IMG/VR virus record: IMGVR_UViG_3300042879_004419
Span: 1-20,211 of that record
DNA from: a virus
Strand: one strand, 5' to 3'
Length of the DNA: 20,211 nt
Under the pieces are notes generated by a model that worked only from the letters and a program-made list of their open reading frames with translations, made no database searches and was not told where the DNA came from. The first letter of the stretch is position 1, and each line of letters opens with the position of its first letter. The translations under genes were made by a program, and so were the position numbers. Below are positions 8,583 through 15,958 of the stretch, in pieces.

Positions 8583-11072
8583 CTATTCGAAAGCCTTTTT
8601 GAGCGCCGTAAAGTCTCGCTTAGCGAGTGCTTGTAGAATATCGCCCATCTTCTCTCCGAATTCCTCGATCATTGTCGACAATCCATCGAGGTCGTCTTTG
8701 AAGAGCGCCACGCTTTCGACTGCGCGGGCAGTCGCTGCGTCGAGTTTCGTGAACGTATCGACGAGCTTCAGTCCTGACTCAATCTCGGCCGCACGCGTAT
8801 CGGCTCGAGTTGTTTCCGCCGCGCTCGTAGTCGCCCCACGGGCCATCATAGCCGTAGGAGTCTGACCCAGCCCCTTTAGATCTGCTGCTTGTAGCGGCTG
8901 TCCTTGTGCGACGCGCTCCAGAAGTCTTCGAGCTTCAGGAATGCTCAGAATATTTTGCCCAACCATGGCGTTGAAGTCGGCCGCAACTCCGGCTGCTGCA
9001 GCGTCTACGTTTCCGCCCATTTGACTGAGCGTGGATCGCAGATACCGCTGCATCTGATTTGGTCCGTATTTCTGCTGCGCAGCCTTCTCAATTGCTTGAT
9101 TGTATTGTGATGGTGCGATCGGCTGACTAAGATCGAGCCCACCAAAGAATTGCAAAAAGCGAAGATCGCGTGCGGACTGCGCGCCGAAGGCAAGACTTTG
9201 CGCCTTTGCGCCGATGCCTCCGCTCATCTTGTAGGCAGTTTCCGGTGATAGTCCTGCTTTTGCTAGACTCCCTCCTAGCAGCATATTTGCTGCAAATGCG
9301 TTGGAGCCCACACCCATCTGCGCGCCGCGAATTGTTTGTCGAGCGATGTTTTCGAGAACTTCTGTTGCATCGCTTTCGTTAAGTCCGTCGCGAATCGCTT
9401 GCACAAACGGCAGCATTGCCATTCGATCAACTTGAGCGGCAGGAGCAAATCCACCGAATTGTCGTCTTGTTCCTCCTGCAAGTGCGCCACCTCGCACGAG
9501 AACTTGCGCAAGCCGACCAAGTAGGTCGACATTAGCACCCGTAACTTGTGAGACGGCGCCTGCGGTAGGAAATAGCTCTTCTTGTCCGAGGACTTTTTGT
9601 CCAAATCCGGCGACACGGCCGAACTGACTTGCTGCGCGAACATACTCGGTTGGAGTTAGTCCTAGCGCGCCTGCGTAAAGTTTTGCTGCAGCAAGCTGCC
9701 CTTGCTCGAATTCGCCTCGAGTTTTTTCTCCTGCGCTTCCTACATCAGAACGCATAGGACGAAGCGAGCTTCTCTGATTTCCTTCGGTTAATTGTTCAAG
9801 AATGAGCGGATTTGCGAGGTTTGATAGATCTCGACTACGAAGGAAGACATTCGAGGCTTGTCTGAAATCGAATGCGTCGTTTGAGGCTTGGTAAGCCTTA
9901 CCCAAAATACCTGCGGCGAGTCCTGTAAGTCCTTCTACAAGCGGAATGCCGCGCCCAAGTCCGCCGATAGCGTCGATAAGTCCTGAAGACCCACCGAAGG
10001 CTCCAGCGAATCCGGCCCCAATTGCTCGGCCTCCAAGAATACCTGCACCGCGAACTGTCCGTCCGCCAGCATAGAGCGCCGCTTCCTTGAGAGACTCAGA
10101 ATCGCGAATCCCGCCAGGACCACCAAAGAGTCCGCGACCAAATGCGCTTCGAGTCCGTTTGGCAGTACGTTCGGCGCGTGCTTCTTCTCTTCGTTTCCTG
10201 GCTTCTTCGTCGCGCGCGGCTCGGTCTTGGTCACGTTCCGCTTTTCTGGCTTTTCTTTCTGTGGCGTCGCTTGCCCGTCGAATCGTGCGAGCTTCTTCCT
10301 GAGCTGCCGCAATCTGCTTGACTCGATCAACTGCGCCCGCTGTTCGCTCTTGCTGAATCGCGCGGCTTTCTCTTCTACGCCGACGAATGTTGCGCTTGCT
10401 GGCTTCGTCGCGCTCGTCTTGCGTAAGGTTGAACCTTGCTTTCCGTTTCGCTGCCGCAGCCGCTTCGGCTGCGAGTCTAGCTGCCTCTTTCTCAGCAGGG
10501 GTCTGACTAATCTGCTGCGCCTGTGCGCCATATTGGCCTGCTTTAGCCAGGCCGAGTGTCGCCTGAGCATTCAGCCGCTTTGCGCTCGCTTCCGCTTTGG
10601 CGATTCTTGCTTCGACCACTTTCTGCTGCGCAGCAATCAGGTTTGGGTCGACAGACGCTCCTGAACCCTTCGGTCGACCACGACTTTTGCCTGTGCCGCC
10701 GCCCCCGCCGCCGCCTCCGCCGCTTCCTCCCCCGCCGCCGCCCGCGCCACCTCCGCCCCCACCGCCGCCACCTGTCTGTACAGTGCCGAAGGAAACACCG
10801 CCAAAACCCTTGATGGTTTTGATGTGGTCGATGGTGATCTGAAGTTGTGCGTTAACTCCTGTCAGTGCTTTCGTGAAGACATCCGCGTTGGTCGCAGCGT
10901 CTTTGAAAACCTTTGGGAACTCTTTGAGGCTCTTGGCGTTGTCGAGCGTACGTGCCGCAGTGACGAGTGAGGATAGGTGCCGACTGATGCCGCCGAGACC
11001 GCTATTCCCTCCCGCATTGCCGGAGAGCTTGGTCTCAATATTAATGACGGTATTGATCTCGTGATTCGACAT
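8583..11072 (-). CDS. Tail tape measure protein
   Basis: This 829-aa protein lies directly after the chaperone pair, the standard place for the tape measure, which fixes tail length and fills the tube before DNA ejection. Residues 1-95 are helical. Residues 101-126 are almost pure glycine, followed by an AT-hook-like KSRGRPKGSG (129-138). Residues 145-310 are a highly charged Ala/Arg/Glu/Lys coiled-coil-like region that includes IRRRRRESR. Residues 331-392 are Gly-rich and hydrophobic, typical of the membrane-active part. The rest is mixed helical with many Gln and Ala. There is no visible peptidoglycan hydrolase motif. The ATG at 11072 has AGAAGG just upstream. If tail length scales with the protein, the tail would be fairly short for a myovirus. 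Confidence 0.88.
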   Translation of the reverse strand: MSNHEINTVINIETKLSGNAGGNSGLGGISRHLSSLVTAARTLDNAKSLKEFPKVFKDAATNADVFTKALTGVNAQLQITIDHIKTIKGFGGVSFGTVQTGGGGGGGGGAGGGGGGSGGGGGGGGGTGKSRGRPKGSGASVDPNLIAAQQKVVEARIAKAEASAKRLNAQATLGLAKAGQYGAQAQQISQTPAEKEAARLAAEAAAAAKRKARFNLTQDERDEASKRNIRRRRRESRAIQQERTAGAVDRVKQIAAAQEEARTIRRASDATERKARKAERDQDRAARDEEARKRREEARAERTAKRTRSAFGRGLFGGPGGIRDSESLKEAALYAGGRTVRGAGILGGRAIGAGFAGAFGGSSGLIDAIGGLGRGIPLVEGLTGLAAGILGKAYQASNDAFDFRQASNVFLRSRDLSNLANPLILEQLTEGNQRSSLRPMRSDVGSAGEKTRGEFEQGQLAAAKLYAGALGLTPTEYVRAASQFGRVAGFGQKVLGQEELFPTAGAVSQVTGANVDLLGRLAQVLVRGGALAGGTRRQFGGFAPAAQVDRMAMLPFVQAIRDGLNESDATEVLENIARQTIRGAQMGVGSNAFAANMLLGGSLAKAGLSPETAYKMSGGIGAKAQSLAFGAQSARDLRFLQFFGGLDLSQPIAPSQYNQAIEKAAQQKYGPNQMQRYLRSTLSQMGGNVDAAAAGVAADFNAMVGQNILSIPEARRLLERVAQGQPLQAADLKGLGQTPTAMMARGATTSAAETTRADTRAAEIESGLKLVDTFTKLDAATARAVESVALFKDDLDGLSTMIEEFGEKMGDILQALAKRDFTALKKAFE
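10695..10772 (-). repeat. Polyglycine-encoding GGN tract in tape measure
   Basis: A tract of 26 codons (residues 101-126), nearly all GGN with single Ala and Ser interruptions. On the plus strand it reads as CCGCC-rich repeats. It is a low-complexity sequence likely to vary in length between relatives and probably acts as a flexible linker. Confidence 0.85.
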
Positions 11073-11093
11073 AGCCTTCTCGCTCCAGTCGGC

Positions 11094-11501
11094 TCAACGA
11101 TTCTGAGGCTTTTTGCGGGATTTGGGGAGTCCTTCTGTGAGACTCTTAGGCAATGGCTTGCCGTTAATGATGGCAGCCTCCCATTCCTCGACGACAGGGT
11201 CCCTGAAACGCGTCTGGACATTGGGGTCGTCCAGAATGCCGAGCATCTTGTTCACGCTCGCAAGCTGCTCTACGACCATTTTTCGGTCGGCGTGCTTCTC
11301 GTCCAGCATTTCAGTCAGCGTCTCACGACGCTCGACGAGGTCATCCAGCATTTCACGGAACAACGAGGCGGGGGAACGACGAATCAGTAGTTCATGGTTG
11401 CGCGGAAGATTGTACTTACGCGTCCACCATTCAACTAAATAACCGTATGTCGGGTCGACAGGATCACGATCCCTTGCTGCCTTCTGCAGCCTCGTCCATT
11501 C
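11094..11501 (-). CDS. Tape-measure chaperone, frameshifted C-terminal half (gpT-like)
   Basis: This frame is open from about 11618 down to the TGA at 11096-11094, overlapping the upstream chaperone gene in the +1 frame. It has no ATG or GTG start near the junction; the first in-frame ATG lies far inside, so independent initiation is unlikely. If ribosomes shift at UUU-C (11505-11502), the product joins 138 upstream residues to 135 residues here, a 273-aa fusion covering 11916-11094. The C-terminal part has a DPTYGYLVEWWTRKYNLP segment, a charged helical stretch, and a basic SRKKPQNR tail. This is the G/GT arrangement of lambda, where G-T coats the tape measure and recruits tube subunits. The 11501 boundary depends on the slip site being correct. 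Confidence 0.8.
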   Translation of the reverse strand, partial: EWTRLQKAARDRDPVDPTYGYLVEWWTRKYNLPRNHELLIRRSPASLFREMLDDLVERRETLTEMLDEKHADRKMVVEQLASVNKMLGILDDPNVQTRFRDPVVEEWEAAIINGKPLPKSLTEGLPKSRKKPQNR

Positions 11502-11916
11502 GAAAGTAGCGGGATTCGTGGTCCTCCACTTTGGCCCACAGCTTCCAAACAACAGCAGGATCTCGAAGTGTGCGTAGGTCCTTCGCCCATTCCACCTTGT
11601 GATCAAGCGAAATGCTCATGTGCGCCAGAATCTGGGTTGTAGCGAGGATTTCATCAGAAACCGCGCTCATCGCGACGCTCTGAAGCATTCGAGCCTTGAG
11701 CACGTGAACCTGCTGCGTCTGCTCAAGCGTGAGGATTCGATTGGTGAAGCGACCCTCGAACACTTCTCCGCGCTTAGTCACAAACTCGAAGTAGAAGGTG
11801 TACTCCTCGCTGTCACGAGGGTCTGGCTCCTGCTTTACCTTATCTGGTCGTCGAACCGATTCGACAAGTTCTTCGGTGCTGAGTGCAGGCATGCGCAGTT
11901 CGTCTAGGGATGGCAT
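11464..11916 (-). CDS. Tape-measure chaperone, N-terminal product (gpG-like)
   Basis: This 150-aa protein lies between tube and tape measure and has the features of G-type tail chaperones: an acidic N-terminus, a beta segment (EYTFYFEFVTKRGEVFEGRF), then helices with LTLEQTQQVHVLKARML, VEWAKDLRTLRDP and HESRYF. It would bind the tape measure and prevent aggregation, and would be absent from the virion. I choose ATG at 11916 rather than the TTG one codon upstream because GGAGG sits five bases before the ATG, an ideal spacing. The gene ends in TGA at 11466-11464, 143 bases past the first possible start of the overlapping frame. The extended form is described under the downstream half. Confidence 0.85.
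   Translation of the reverse strand: MPSLDELRMPALSTEELVESVRRPDKVKQEPDPRDSEEYTFYFEFVTKRGEVFEGRFTNRILTLEQTQQVHVLKARMLQSVAMSAVSDEILATTQILAHMSISLDHKVEWAKDLRTLRDPAVVWKLWAKVEDHESRYFRMDEAAEGSKGS
11500..11505 (-). promoter_or_regulatory. Candidate +1 ribosomal frameshift site (UUU CGA)
   Basis: In the zero frame the message reads UAC UUU CGA. Phe-tRNA can move from UUU to UUC without losing pairing, and CGA is a slow codon in many bacteria. The shift leads exactly into the open downstream frame (offset +1). Influenza A PA-X uses the similar UCC UUU CGU. The site follows a HESRY segment near the end of the chaperone domain, 12 codons before the stop. No good -2 site was found in the overlap. Confidence 0.55.
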
Positions 11917-11921
11917 CAATT

Positions 11922-11926
11922 CCTCC
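11922..11926 (-). promoter_or_regulatory. Ribosome binding site deciding chaperone start
   Basis: GGAGG on the minus strand, five bases from ATG at 11916 but only two from the alternative TTG at 11919, so the ATG is the better start. A five-base-pair hairpin (11929-11942) lies immediately upstream. Confidence 0.7.
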
Positions 11927-11928
11927 GG

Positions 11929-11942
11929 GACGGCCTTCCGTC
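11929..11942 (-). other. Small hairpin before chaperone ribosome binding site
   Basis: GACGG-AAGG-CCGTC is a perfect five-base-pair stem with a four-base loop, three bases upstream of the GGAGG. It has no T-tract, so it is not a terminator. It could tune chaperone translation or mark an RNA end; the role is unproven. Confidence 0.35.
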
Positions 11943-11986
11943 GAAACTGATGTCATGCCTTATCAAAGATGGGATGTCAAGGAGAG

Positions 11987-12024
11987 AAAAAACTACTCGT
12001 CGGCGACGCCACGCTCGTCGAGCA
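11987..12024 (-). terminator. Terminator-like hairpin at the end of the tail tube gene
   Basis: The last codons of the tube gene form an imperfect inverted repeat on the minus strand: TGCTCG pairs with CGAGTA (one G-U), then an A/A mismatch, CG/CG, a bulged A and GCG/CGC closing a TGGCGT loop. After one base comes T6 (11992-11987). The stop codon lies in the 3' arm. This is the layout of a partial intrinsic terminator, which would reduce chaperone and tape measure transcription relative to the abundant tube protein. The stem is interrupted, so read-through is expected. Confidence 0.45.
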
Positions 12025-12469
12025 TTCGTGTGCCGACAAACTCGATGTCCTCACCGACCACGCCGCGAGCAGAAACCGTCCAGTTATGTCGAGTGACCTG
12101 TACGCCTTCTACCTGCACGAATGCGACGCTCGAGAACGTGTCTTCGATGGTCGCGGACATGTTGGCCTTCTCAAGAATATTGCGAAGGTGTGCGGCCGAA
12201 TTCGCTCCATGAAGTGCGAAGATGGGCAGCGCGGCGCCAACTTCAGGCGTTCCGCCACGAATCGACCCATTGATGAGACGAACGCGTGACGCAGAGAAGC
12301 TGATGTCGTAACCCACCGGCACAAATTCTACTGTGTGTAGATTGTCTAGAATCCGAATGGGCTCGTACTGCACCTCTTCGGAGCAGCTGACGTCGGTCGC
12401 GAAACCGACGACATTGCCGTCGATCATAAGTCGAGCTCGCGCTCCAGTCAAAATAGCCGTCTTTGACAT
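11993..12469 (-). CDS. Tail tube protein
   Basis: This 158-aa protein lies directly after the sheath and before the chaperones, the standard place of the myovirus tail tube (P2 FII, T4 gp19 type). The sequence starts MSKTAILTGARARLMIDG and alternates beta strands with short loops, including VVGFATDVSCSEEVQYEPI and a C-terminal ARGVVGEDIEFVGTRML. Size and predicted beta content fit the tube fold, which stacks as hexameric rings inside the sheath. A strong AGGAG six bases upstream of the ATG at 12469 agrees with high expression. Overlapping its 3' end is a terminator-like hairpin. I see no inserted domain. Confidence 0.85.
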   Translation of the reverse strand: MSKTAILTGARARLMIDGNVVGFATDVSCSEEVQYEPIRILDNLHTVEFVPVGYDISFSASRVRLINGSIRGGTPEVGAALPIFALHGANSAAHLRNILEKANMSATIEDTFSSVAFVQVEGVQVTRHNWTVSARGVVGEDIEFVGTRMLDERGVADE

Positions 12470-12482
12470 GATAGGCTCCTAA

Positions 12483-15104
12483 TCAAGTTGCAGTCTGCGG
12501 CAGCGTATTTAGGTAGATAGTGCTGCGAACAAAGTTCACAGGAATGACTGGAGCAAGTTCGACGCTCACTTCCATCACATCTACGTTAAGGGTAACCGAG
12601 AGCGCCCGCCACGCAACGATGATACCCTCGTTGAGAAGCTGAGACAGCTTATTCGATGCGATGCCTCGCAGCGCGTTCACGTTCGATTGCGTTCCGCGTC
12701 GCCCCACCATGGCCTCTAGCGTGGAGCGGAACTCAAAGACCGCGTAGTTCACTGCCTCGTTCACTGACGCCTCGGTGTAGGCGATGTTGTTCGAGGTCAG
12801 ATACGTGGTCACGTTCCGTACGAAGCGTCGGCCGATGCTCGGAACTTCTTCGATGAAGCAGAGGCCGCTCTGAATAAGTTCCTCGCCGTCCTCGACGGGA
12901 TTCCAGGACGAGTGCTGTGCGTGACCCAGCACGTTCACGTACTTGTGGGTGAGCGAGGTGCCGACAGTCGAACCTGCCTGCATGCCGGCGGCAAGCACAG
13001 CAAGGAACCAAGGCTGGAAAGTCTCCCGCTCGCCTGAGGTGTTGTAGCGATCGACAGTCTGCGCGAAGGCCCGCAGGTGGCGAGAGTTGAGGTCGCGAAT
13101 CTGCGAACGGATCGACGTCGAAGTCGGCAGCGTGTTGAGTGGATCGCCATTACCATCGAGCGCCGAGAGTCCGATGCAACCGTCACGCTCAGAGCGTCCT
13201 GCGCCGCACATGTACGCGCAGTGCGCCTCAAGCTCCGCGTGAACTGCTGGGTCGCCGGTGAGGACAACCACAGTGTTCACCCGGCGCTGCCGGAGCAGGT
13301 TCAGCGCGTTCTGCCAGTCAGAGAAGGTCGCAGTGCCCTCAGCGCCGCCCGACAGAAACACCGGCGAACCGACGACCGTGTTCGACGGCATCTGTCCGAC
13401 ACCTGCCAGTGCCTGCGTGCTGGTGAAGGTCATGTTGGTCGCGGCGAGAGTGAAGGTATTGGGGGTCAGGCCGGTCACCACTACTGTAGTGCTGGTCGAA
13501 CCCGCCGAAGCGACCACGTAGCCGGACACCGTAGTGTTGTTGTTAATGGCGGCGATGACGCCCGCCTGAATCTCTGCTGCCGTCGCCGAGCCATCGGAGG
13601 TGTACGAGCAAGCCGTCCCGTCGATGGTTGCGGTGTAGGTCGTCGTGTTGGTGACCGTAAACGACAGAGTCCGAATCTGCGCCGCGAAGGCGATACGCTC
13701 CGCAGTTACCAGAGCCGAGCCGCTATTGAGCGTAGACACGAGCGCGTCGACGTCCGCAGTGAATCCGACGACTGGAGACTGGTTGAAGATGTTTGTGCCG
13801 CTTGTCGAGGCAGTCAGGTCGAGCCGCGACGGATTCATCTCAGGCGAACCGTCGAGCAGTTCTGCGACGAAGCCTGTCGAGCTGCCAACCTGCCGAGCGT
13901 TGAAGTAGTCGACCATTCGCTGCAGGCTGGACTGCACGCTGTTCACCGACTCCGCAGCGACGCCGCGAATGGTGACGGTCCGTGCAGCGGCAATATCGCC
14001 AAGCACGATGCGATCGATTCGCGACCAGTTCGAGGAAGTCCGCACACCGGCGGTGCCGGCCATAACGACTCGCTCGGACTGTGCGACGCCGCTTGCATTG
14101 AGGCCCCAGAGATGAACCTCGTCCGTGGTCGCGCCATCAGCAGACAGTAGGAGCGAGGTGTTTGCGACAAAGAAGCCGGTCTGCGGAACGACACCCTGAT
14201 ACTGATCACCGGCTGCGAAAGAAATAAGGGTGTCCGGCGTAGGAGAAGTCGAATCCACGATTTCTACGGTAGAGGCCGCCGCGACGGGGGCGCTCAACTC
14301 GGCACCAAAGATGTCAGTAAACTGCGTCGTAAACGCGACTGCTGCGACACCTGAAATTGTAACGGTCTCACGCACTGCGTTTGCGAGTGCTGTGTTGCCG
14401 TAGACGGTTACGAGGACGCCTGCGTTTGCCGCAGAAGCGGCGACTTGCACAGGGAGCGTGTCAGGCGTCGAGTCAGTGATGTCAGTAGACATGCCGACGT
14501 CGGTGCGAGTGCCGCGAGCGCGTAGGCGATCGGAGAGGACCTGCAGAGTCATCGTCTCCCAGCCGCCGACAACGGGAGGGACGTAGTTGAGCGAGAACAT
14601 CGACTCGCCGCCGACGTTATCAGTGGCCTCGGTGGTCGCCTCGAACACGACGGTCACGAGCCGCCCGCTGGTGCTCCCGTTGGCGAGCGCCACGTTGACC
14701 TGCGAGGTGAAAGCGCCGTAGTCCTGGCTGGTGAGCAGGACGGAAGTACCGGCTGCCGCAGAGAGGGTCGTATTGCTGCGAGTGGCAGGGTTGACCTTGA
14801 CCGGGACAACGACCTGTGCGCCGGCCACGATTTGCGGATCGCGGCTCGGCTCAAACACCATCGAGCAGGCTTCCCGAAGATCGCCGCTGCGAAAGGTGCG
14901 ACGTACGCGGTCTGGCGTAGTGAACCCTACAAGCTGGTCACCTCGGCTGTAGGCAGATGCCGGCACGCCACCTTCGGCGGTCCCTACTACAGCGACGATG
15001 CCGGACGCACCAAGACCGACCTGCTCTAGGCCAGAGGCGTCTACTTGTGAATAGCTGCCCGGAGTTGCGATGACCCGGCCATTAAAGAAAATAGTGCTCG
15101 CCAT
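12483..15104 (-). CDS. Contractile tail sheath protein
   Basis: The sheath family is recognised at both ends. The N-terminus has a TPGSYSQVDASGL segment and the characteristic GIVAVVGTAEGGVP (35-48). The C-terminal core (590-870) includes CIGLSALDGNGDPL, the IRSQIRDLNSRHLRAF helix, and VNEAVNYAVFEFRS. At 873 aa it is larger than T4 gp18 (about 660). The extra length is in the middle: two diverged tandem Ig-like units (about 214-284 and 287-381) and another beta-rich unit with a TATIDGTACSYTSDG segment (about 476-566). These probably decorate the sheath surface. AGGAG five bases before the ATG at 15104 supports the start. The protein contracts on infection to drive the tube through the envelope. 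Confidence 0.94.
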   Translation of the reverse strand: MASTIFFNGRVIATPGSYSQVDASGLEQVGLGASGIVAVVGTAEGGVPASAYSRGDQLVGFTTPDRVRRTFRSGDLREACSMVFEPSRDPQIVAGAQVVVPVKVNPATRSNTTLSAAAGTSVLLTSQDYGAFTSQVNVALANGSTSGRLVTVVFEATTEATDNVGGESMFSLNYVPPVVGGWETMTLQVLSDRLRARGTRTDVGMSTDITDSTPDTLPVQVAASAANAGVLVTVYGNTALANAVRETVTISGVAAVAFTTQFTDIFGAELSAPVAAASTVEIVDSTSPTPDTLISFAAGDQYQGVVPQTGFFVANTSLLLSADGATTDEVHLWGLNASGVAQSERVVMAGTAGVRTSSNWSRIDRIVLGDIAAARTVTIRGVAAESVNSVQSSLQRMVDYFNARQVGSSTGFVAELLDGSPEMNPSRLDLTASTSGTNIFNQSPVVGFTADVDALVSTLNSGSALVTAERIAFAAQIRTLSFTVTNTTTYTATIDGTACSYTSDGSATAAEIQAGVIAAINNNTTVSGYVVASAGSTSTTVVVTGLTPNTFTLAATNMTFTSTQALAGVGQMPSNTVVGSPVFLSGGAEGTATFSDWQNALNLLRQRRVNTVVVLTGDPAVHAELEAHCAYMCGAGRSERDGCIGLSALDGNGDPLNTLPTSTSIRSQIRDLNSRHLRAFAQTVDRYNTSGERETFQPWFLAVLAAGMQAGSTVGTSLTHKYVNVLGHAQHSSWNPVEDGEELIQSGLCFIEEVPSIGRRFVRNVTTYLTSNNIAYTEASVNEAVNYAVFEFRSTLEAMVGRRGTQSNVNALRGIASNKLSQLLNEGIIVAWRALSVTLNVDVMEVSVELAPVIPVNFVRSTIYLNTLPQTAT
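13407..13679 (-). other. Beta-rich domain inserted in sheath
   Basis: Residues about 476-566 of the sheath, with TTYTATIDGTACSYTSDG, then an AEIQAGVIAAINN helix and alternating Val/Thr strands. The pattern recurs in unrelated phage virion proteins that I know of. It sits between the middle of the sheath and its C-terminal core and is probably surface-exposed. Confidence 0.5.
13962..14465 (-). repeat. Two diverged tandem Ig-like units in sheath
   Basis: Residues 214-284 and 287-381 share an order of motifs: VTVYGNTALANAVRETVTIS matches VHLWGLNASGVAQSERVVMA. Each is followed by a Gly/Ala-V-x-T strand, an aromatic-x-x-I segment and a TVEI or TVTI strand. The similarity is in protein pattern, not in long identical DNA, so the duplication is old. 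Confidence 0.5.
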
Positions 15105-15112
15105 GTTAACTC

Positions 15113-15304
15113 CTACTTGACCGGACGCCGCAAGAACTGCTCTCGCAGTTCACGCCATTCTGCCAGAGTTTGCTTGGATACCTTACGCGAAGTGACCCAG
15201 CGACGGAAGCCCGCAAGTTGATCTGGTCGAATGCCAGAAACTTTTGCATAGACATCCAGAGTCACAACTGCGTCACCAGAACCGATGTCATTACCTTTAG
15301 CCAT
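15113..15304 (-). CDS. Small conserved-looking phage protein before sheath
   Basis: This 63-aa basic, mostly helical protein has a VYAKVSGIRPDQLAGFRRWV stretch and a later LAEWRELREQFLRRPV segment. The pattern suggests two short helices like a compact helix-turn-helix, but no DNA-binding role is shown. Such small ORFs occur between terminator and sheath genes in related phages in my recollection. Two adjacent ATGs exist (15307 and 15304). GGAG lies six bases before the second and only three before the first, so I prefer 15304. The start overlaps the end of the 218-aa gene by eight bases, and the stop is eight bases from the sheath ATG. It may be a neck or assembly protein; role unknown. Confidence 0.7.
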   Translation of the reverse strand: MAKGNDIGSGDAVVTLDVYAKVSGIRPDQLAGFRRWVTSRKVSKQTLAEWRELREQFLRRPVK

Positions 15305-15953
15305 CATCTACTCCAAATAGCCCTACAGTGCCGTCTTCGACAGAAGCTCCGCTGACGGCAGTGAGCGGAAGGAATCGCTCATCCTCATTTACTACATGGG
15401 CAGCCGCCATCGCTCGAATAGTCAGGCGACGAACGAAGAAAGTTTCTGGCAGGTAGTTGGGGTCCGGCGCAGCGTCAGCACCTGAGAACTGACTGAAAAG
15501 TATGCCATTTGCTTCTAGGTCATCCCGATAGCGCGTAAGAATGTACCGCGATAGATGGTAAAGGTACAAACATTTGTCTGGGTTGTCTGCAACAACTAGT
15601 AGATGATGCTTGTACTGGTAAATGGAAGATTTGACTTCCATTCCAAGAAGTTCTGGATAGGTGATGACGTCAAGATTGTCTGGACCGAGCACACCAGCCG
15701 AATCGTTAAGAAATTTCTGTTGTTCTTGTTCTTCGTCTAGAACGATGAAGACGCCAGGAAAGCGCGACGCGCCATGTCGTGGATACGCTTGATTGACTGA
15801 AGGATTCGCTGCCTCAAACCAAGCGCGAATAGAGCGAACTTCGTCGCGAAGTAGTCCTTGAGCGAGGAAGAACCGCTCAATTCGTAGCGGATGCAGTCTG
15901 AGTTGTGCGAACCCTTGCGAGAGCACGTTGAAATACAGGCGTTCGATCATCAT
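15297..15953 (-). CDS. Putative tail terminator / neck protein
   Basis: This 218-aa protein begins MMIERLYFNVLSQGF and lies between the gp10-like neck gene and the sheath, the position of tail terminator proteins (lambda gpU and T4 gp15 type). Its middle has a FPGVFIVLDEEQEQQKFLND segment and a KHHLLVVADNPDKCLYLYHL stretch running into a helix. The FFVRRLTIRAMAA strand later fits the alpha-beta fold of that group. The last 30 residues are acidic and Gly-rich. It would cap the tube and sheath and join the tail to the head. GGAG stands ten bases before the first ATG (15953), so I keep that start. Function is inferred from position and pattern, not from a clear motif. Confidence 0.7.
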   Translation of the reverse strand: MMIERLYFNVLSQGFAQLRLHPLRIERFFLAQGLLRDEVRSIRAWFEAANPSVNQAYPRHGASRFPGVFIVLDEEQEQQKFLNDSAGVLGPDNLDVITYPELLGMEVKSSIYQYKHHLLVVADNPDKCLYLYHLSRYILTRYRDDLEANGILFSQFSGADAAPDPNYLPETFFVRRLTIRAMAAAHVVNEDERFLPLTAVSGASVEDGTVGLFGVDDG

Positions 15954-15958
15954 GGCGG

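Noticed and set aside
8615-8627. Perfect five-base-pair hairpin (CTCGC-TAA-GCGAG) near the end of the tape measure gene
   Set aside because: It lies within coding sequence and has no T-tract in the direction of transcription, so there is no support for a terminator.
9935-10570. 211-codon minus-strand ORF in another frame of the tape measure
   Set aside because: It lies wholly within the tape measure gene, and its Arg/Lys/Ser/Leu-rich composition reflects reading the Ala/Arg/Glu coiled-coil codons out of frame. There is no ribosome site.
11502-11606. Independent TTG start at 11606 for the second chaperone frame
   Set aside because: The TTG has no convincing ribosome site and lies deep within the first chaperone gene. 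Its first 30 residues look like out-of-frame sequence. A frameshift explains the layout better.
11949-11980. TTGACA (11980-11975, minus strand) as a sigma-70 promoter before the chaperone gene
   Set aside because: The -35 box is perfect, but no -10 box better than three of six matches lies 15-18 bases downstream. It is kept only as part of the gap noted in the findings.
13077-14150. 357-codon plus-strand ORF opposite the sheath gene
   Set aside because: It is antisense to a clear sheath gene, rich in Arg, Ser and Cys, without recognisable domains. It arises from codon bias of the sheath frame.
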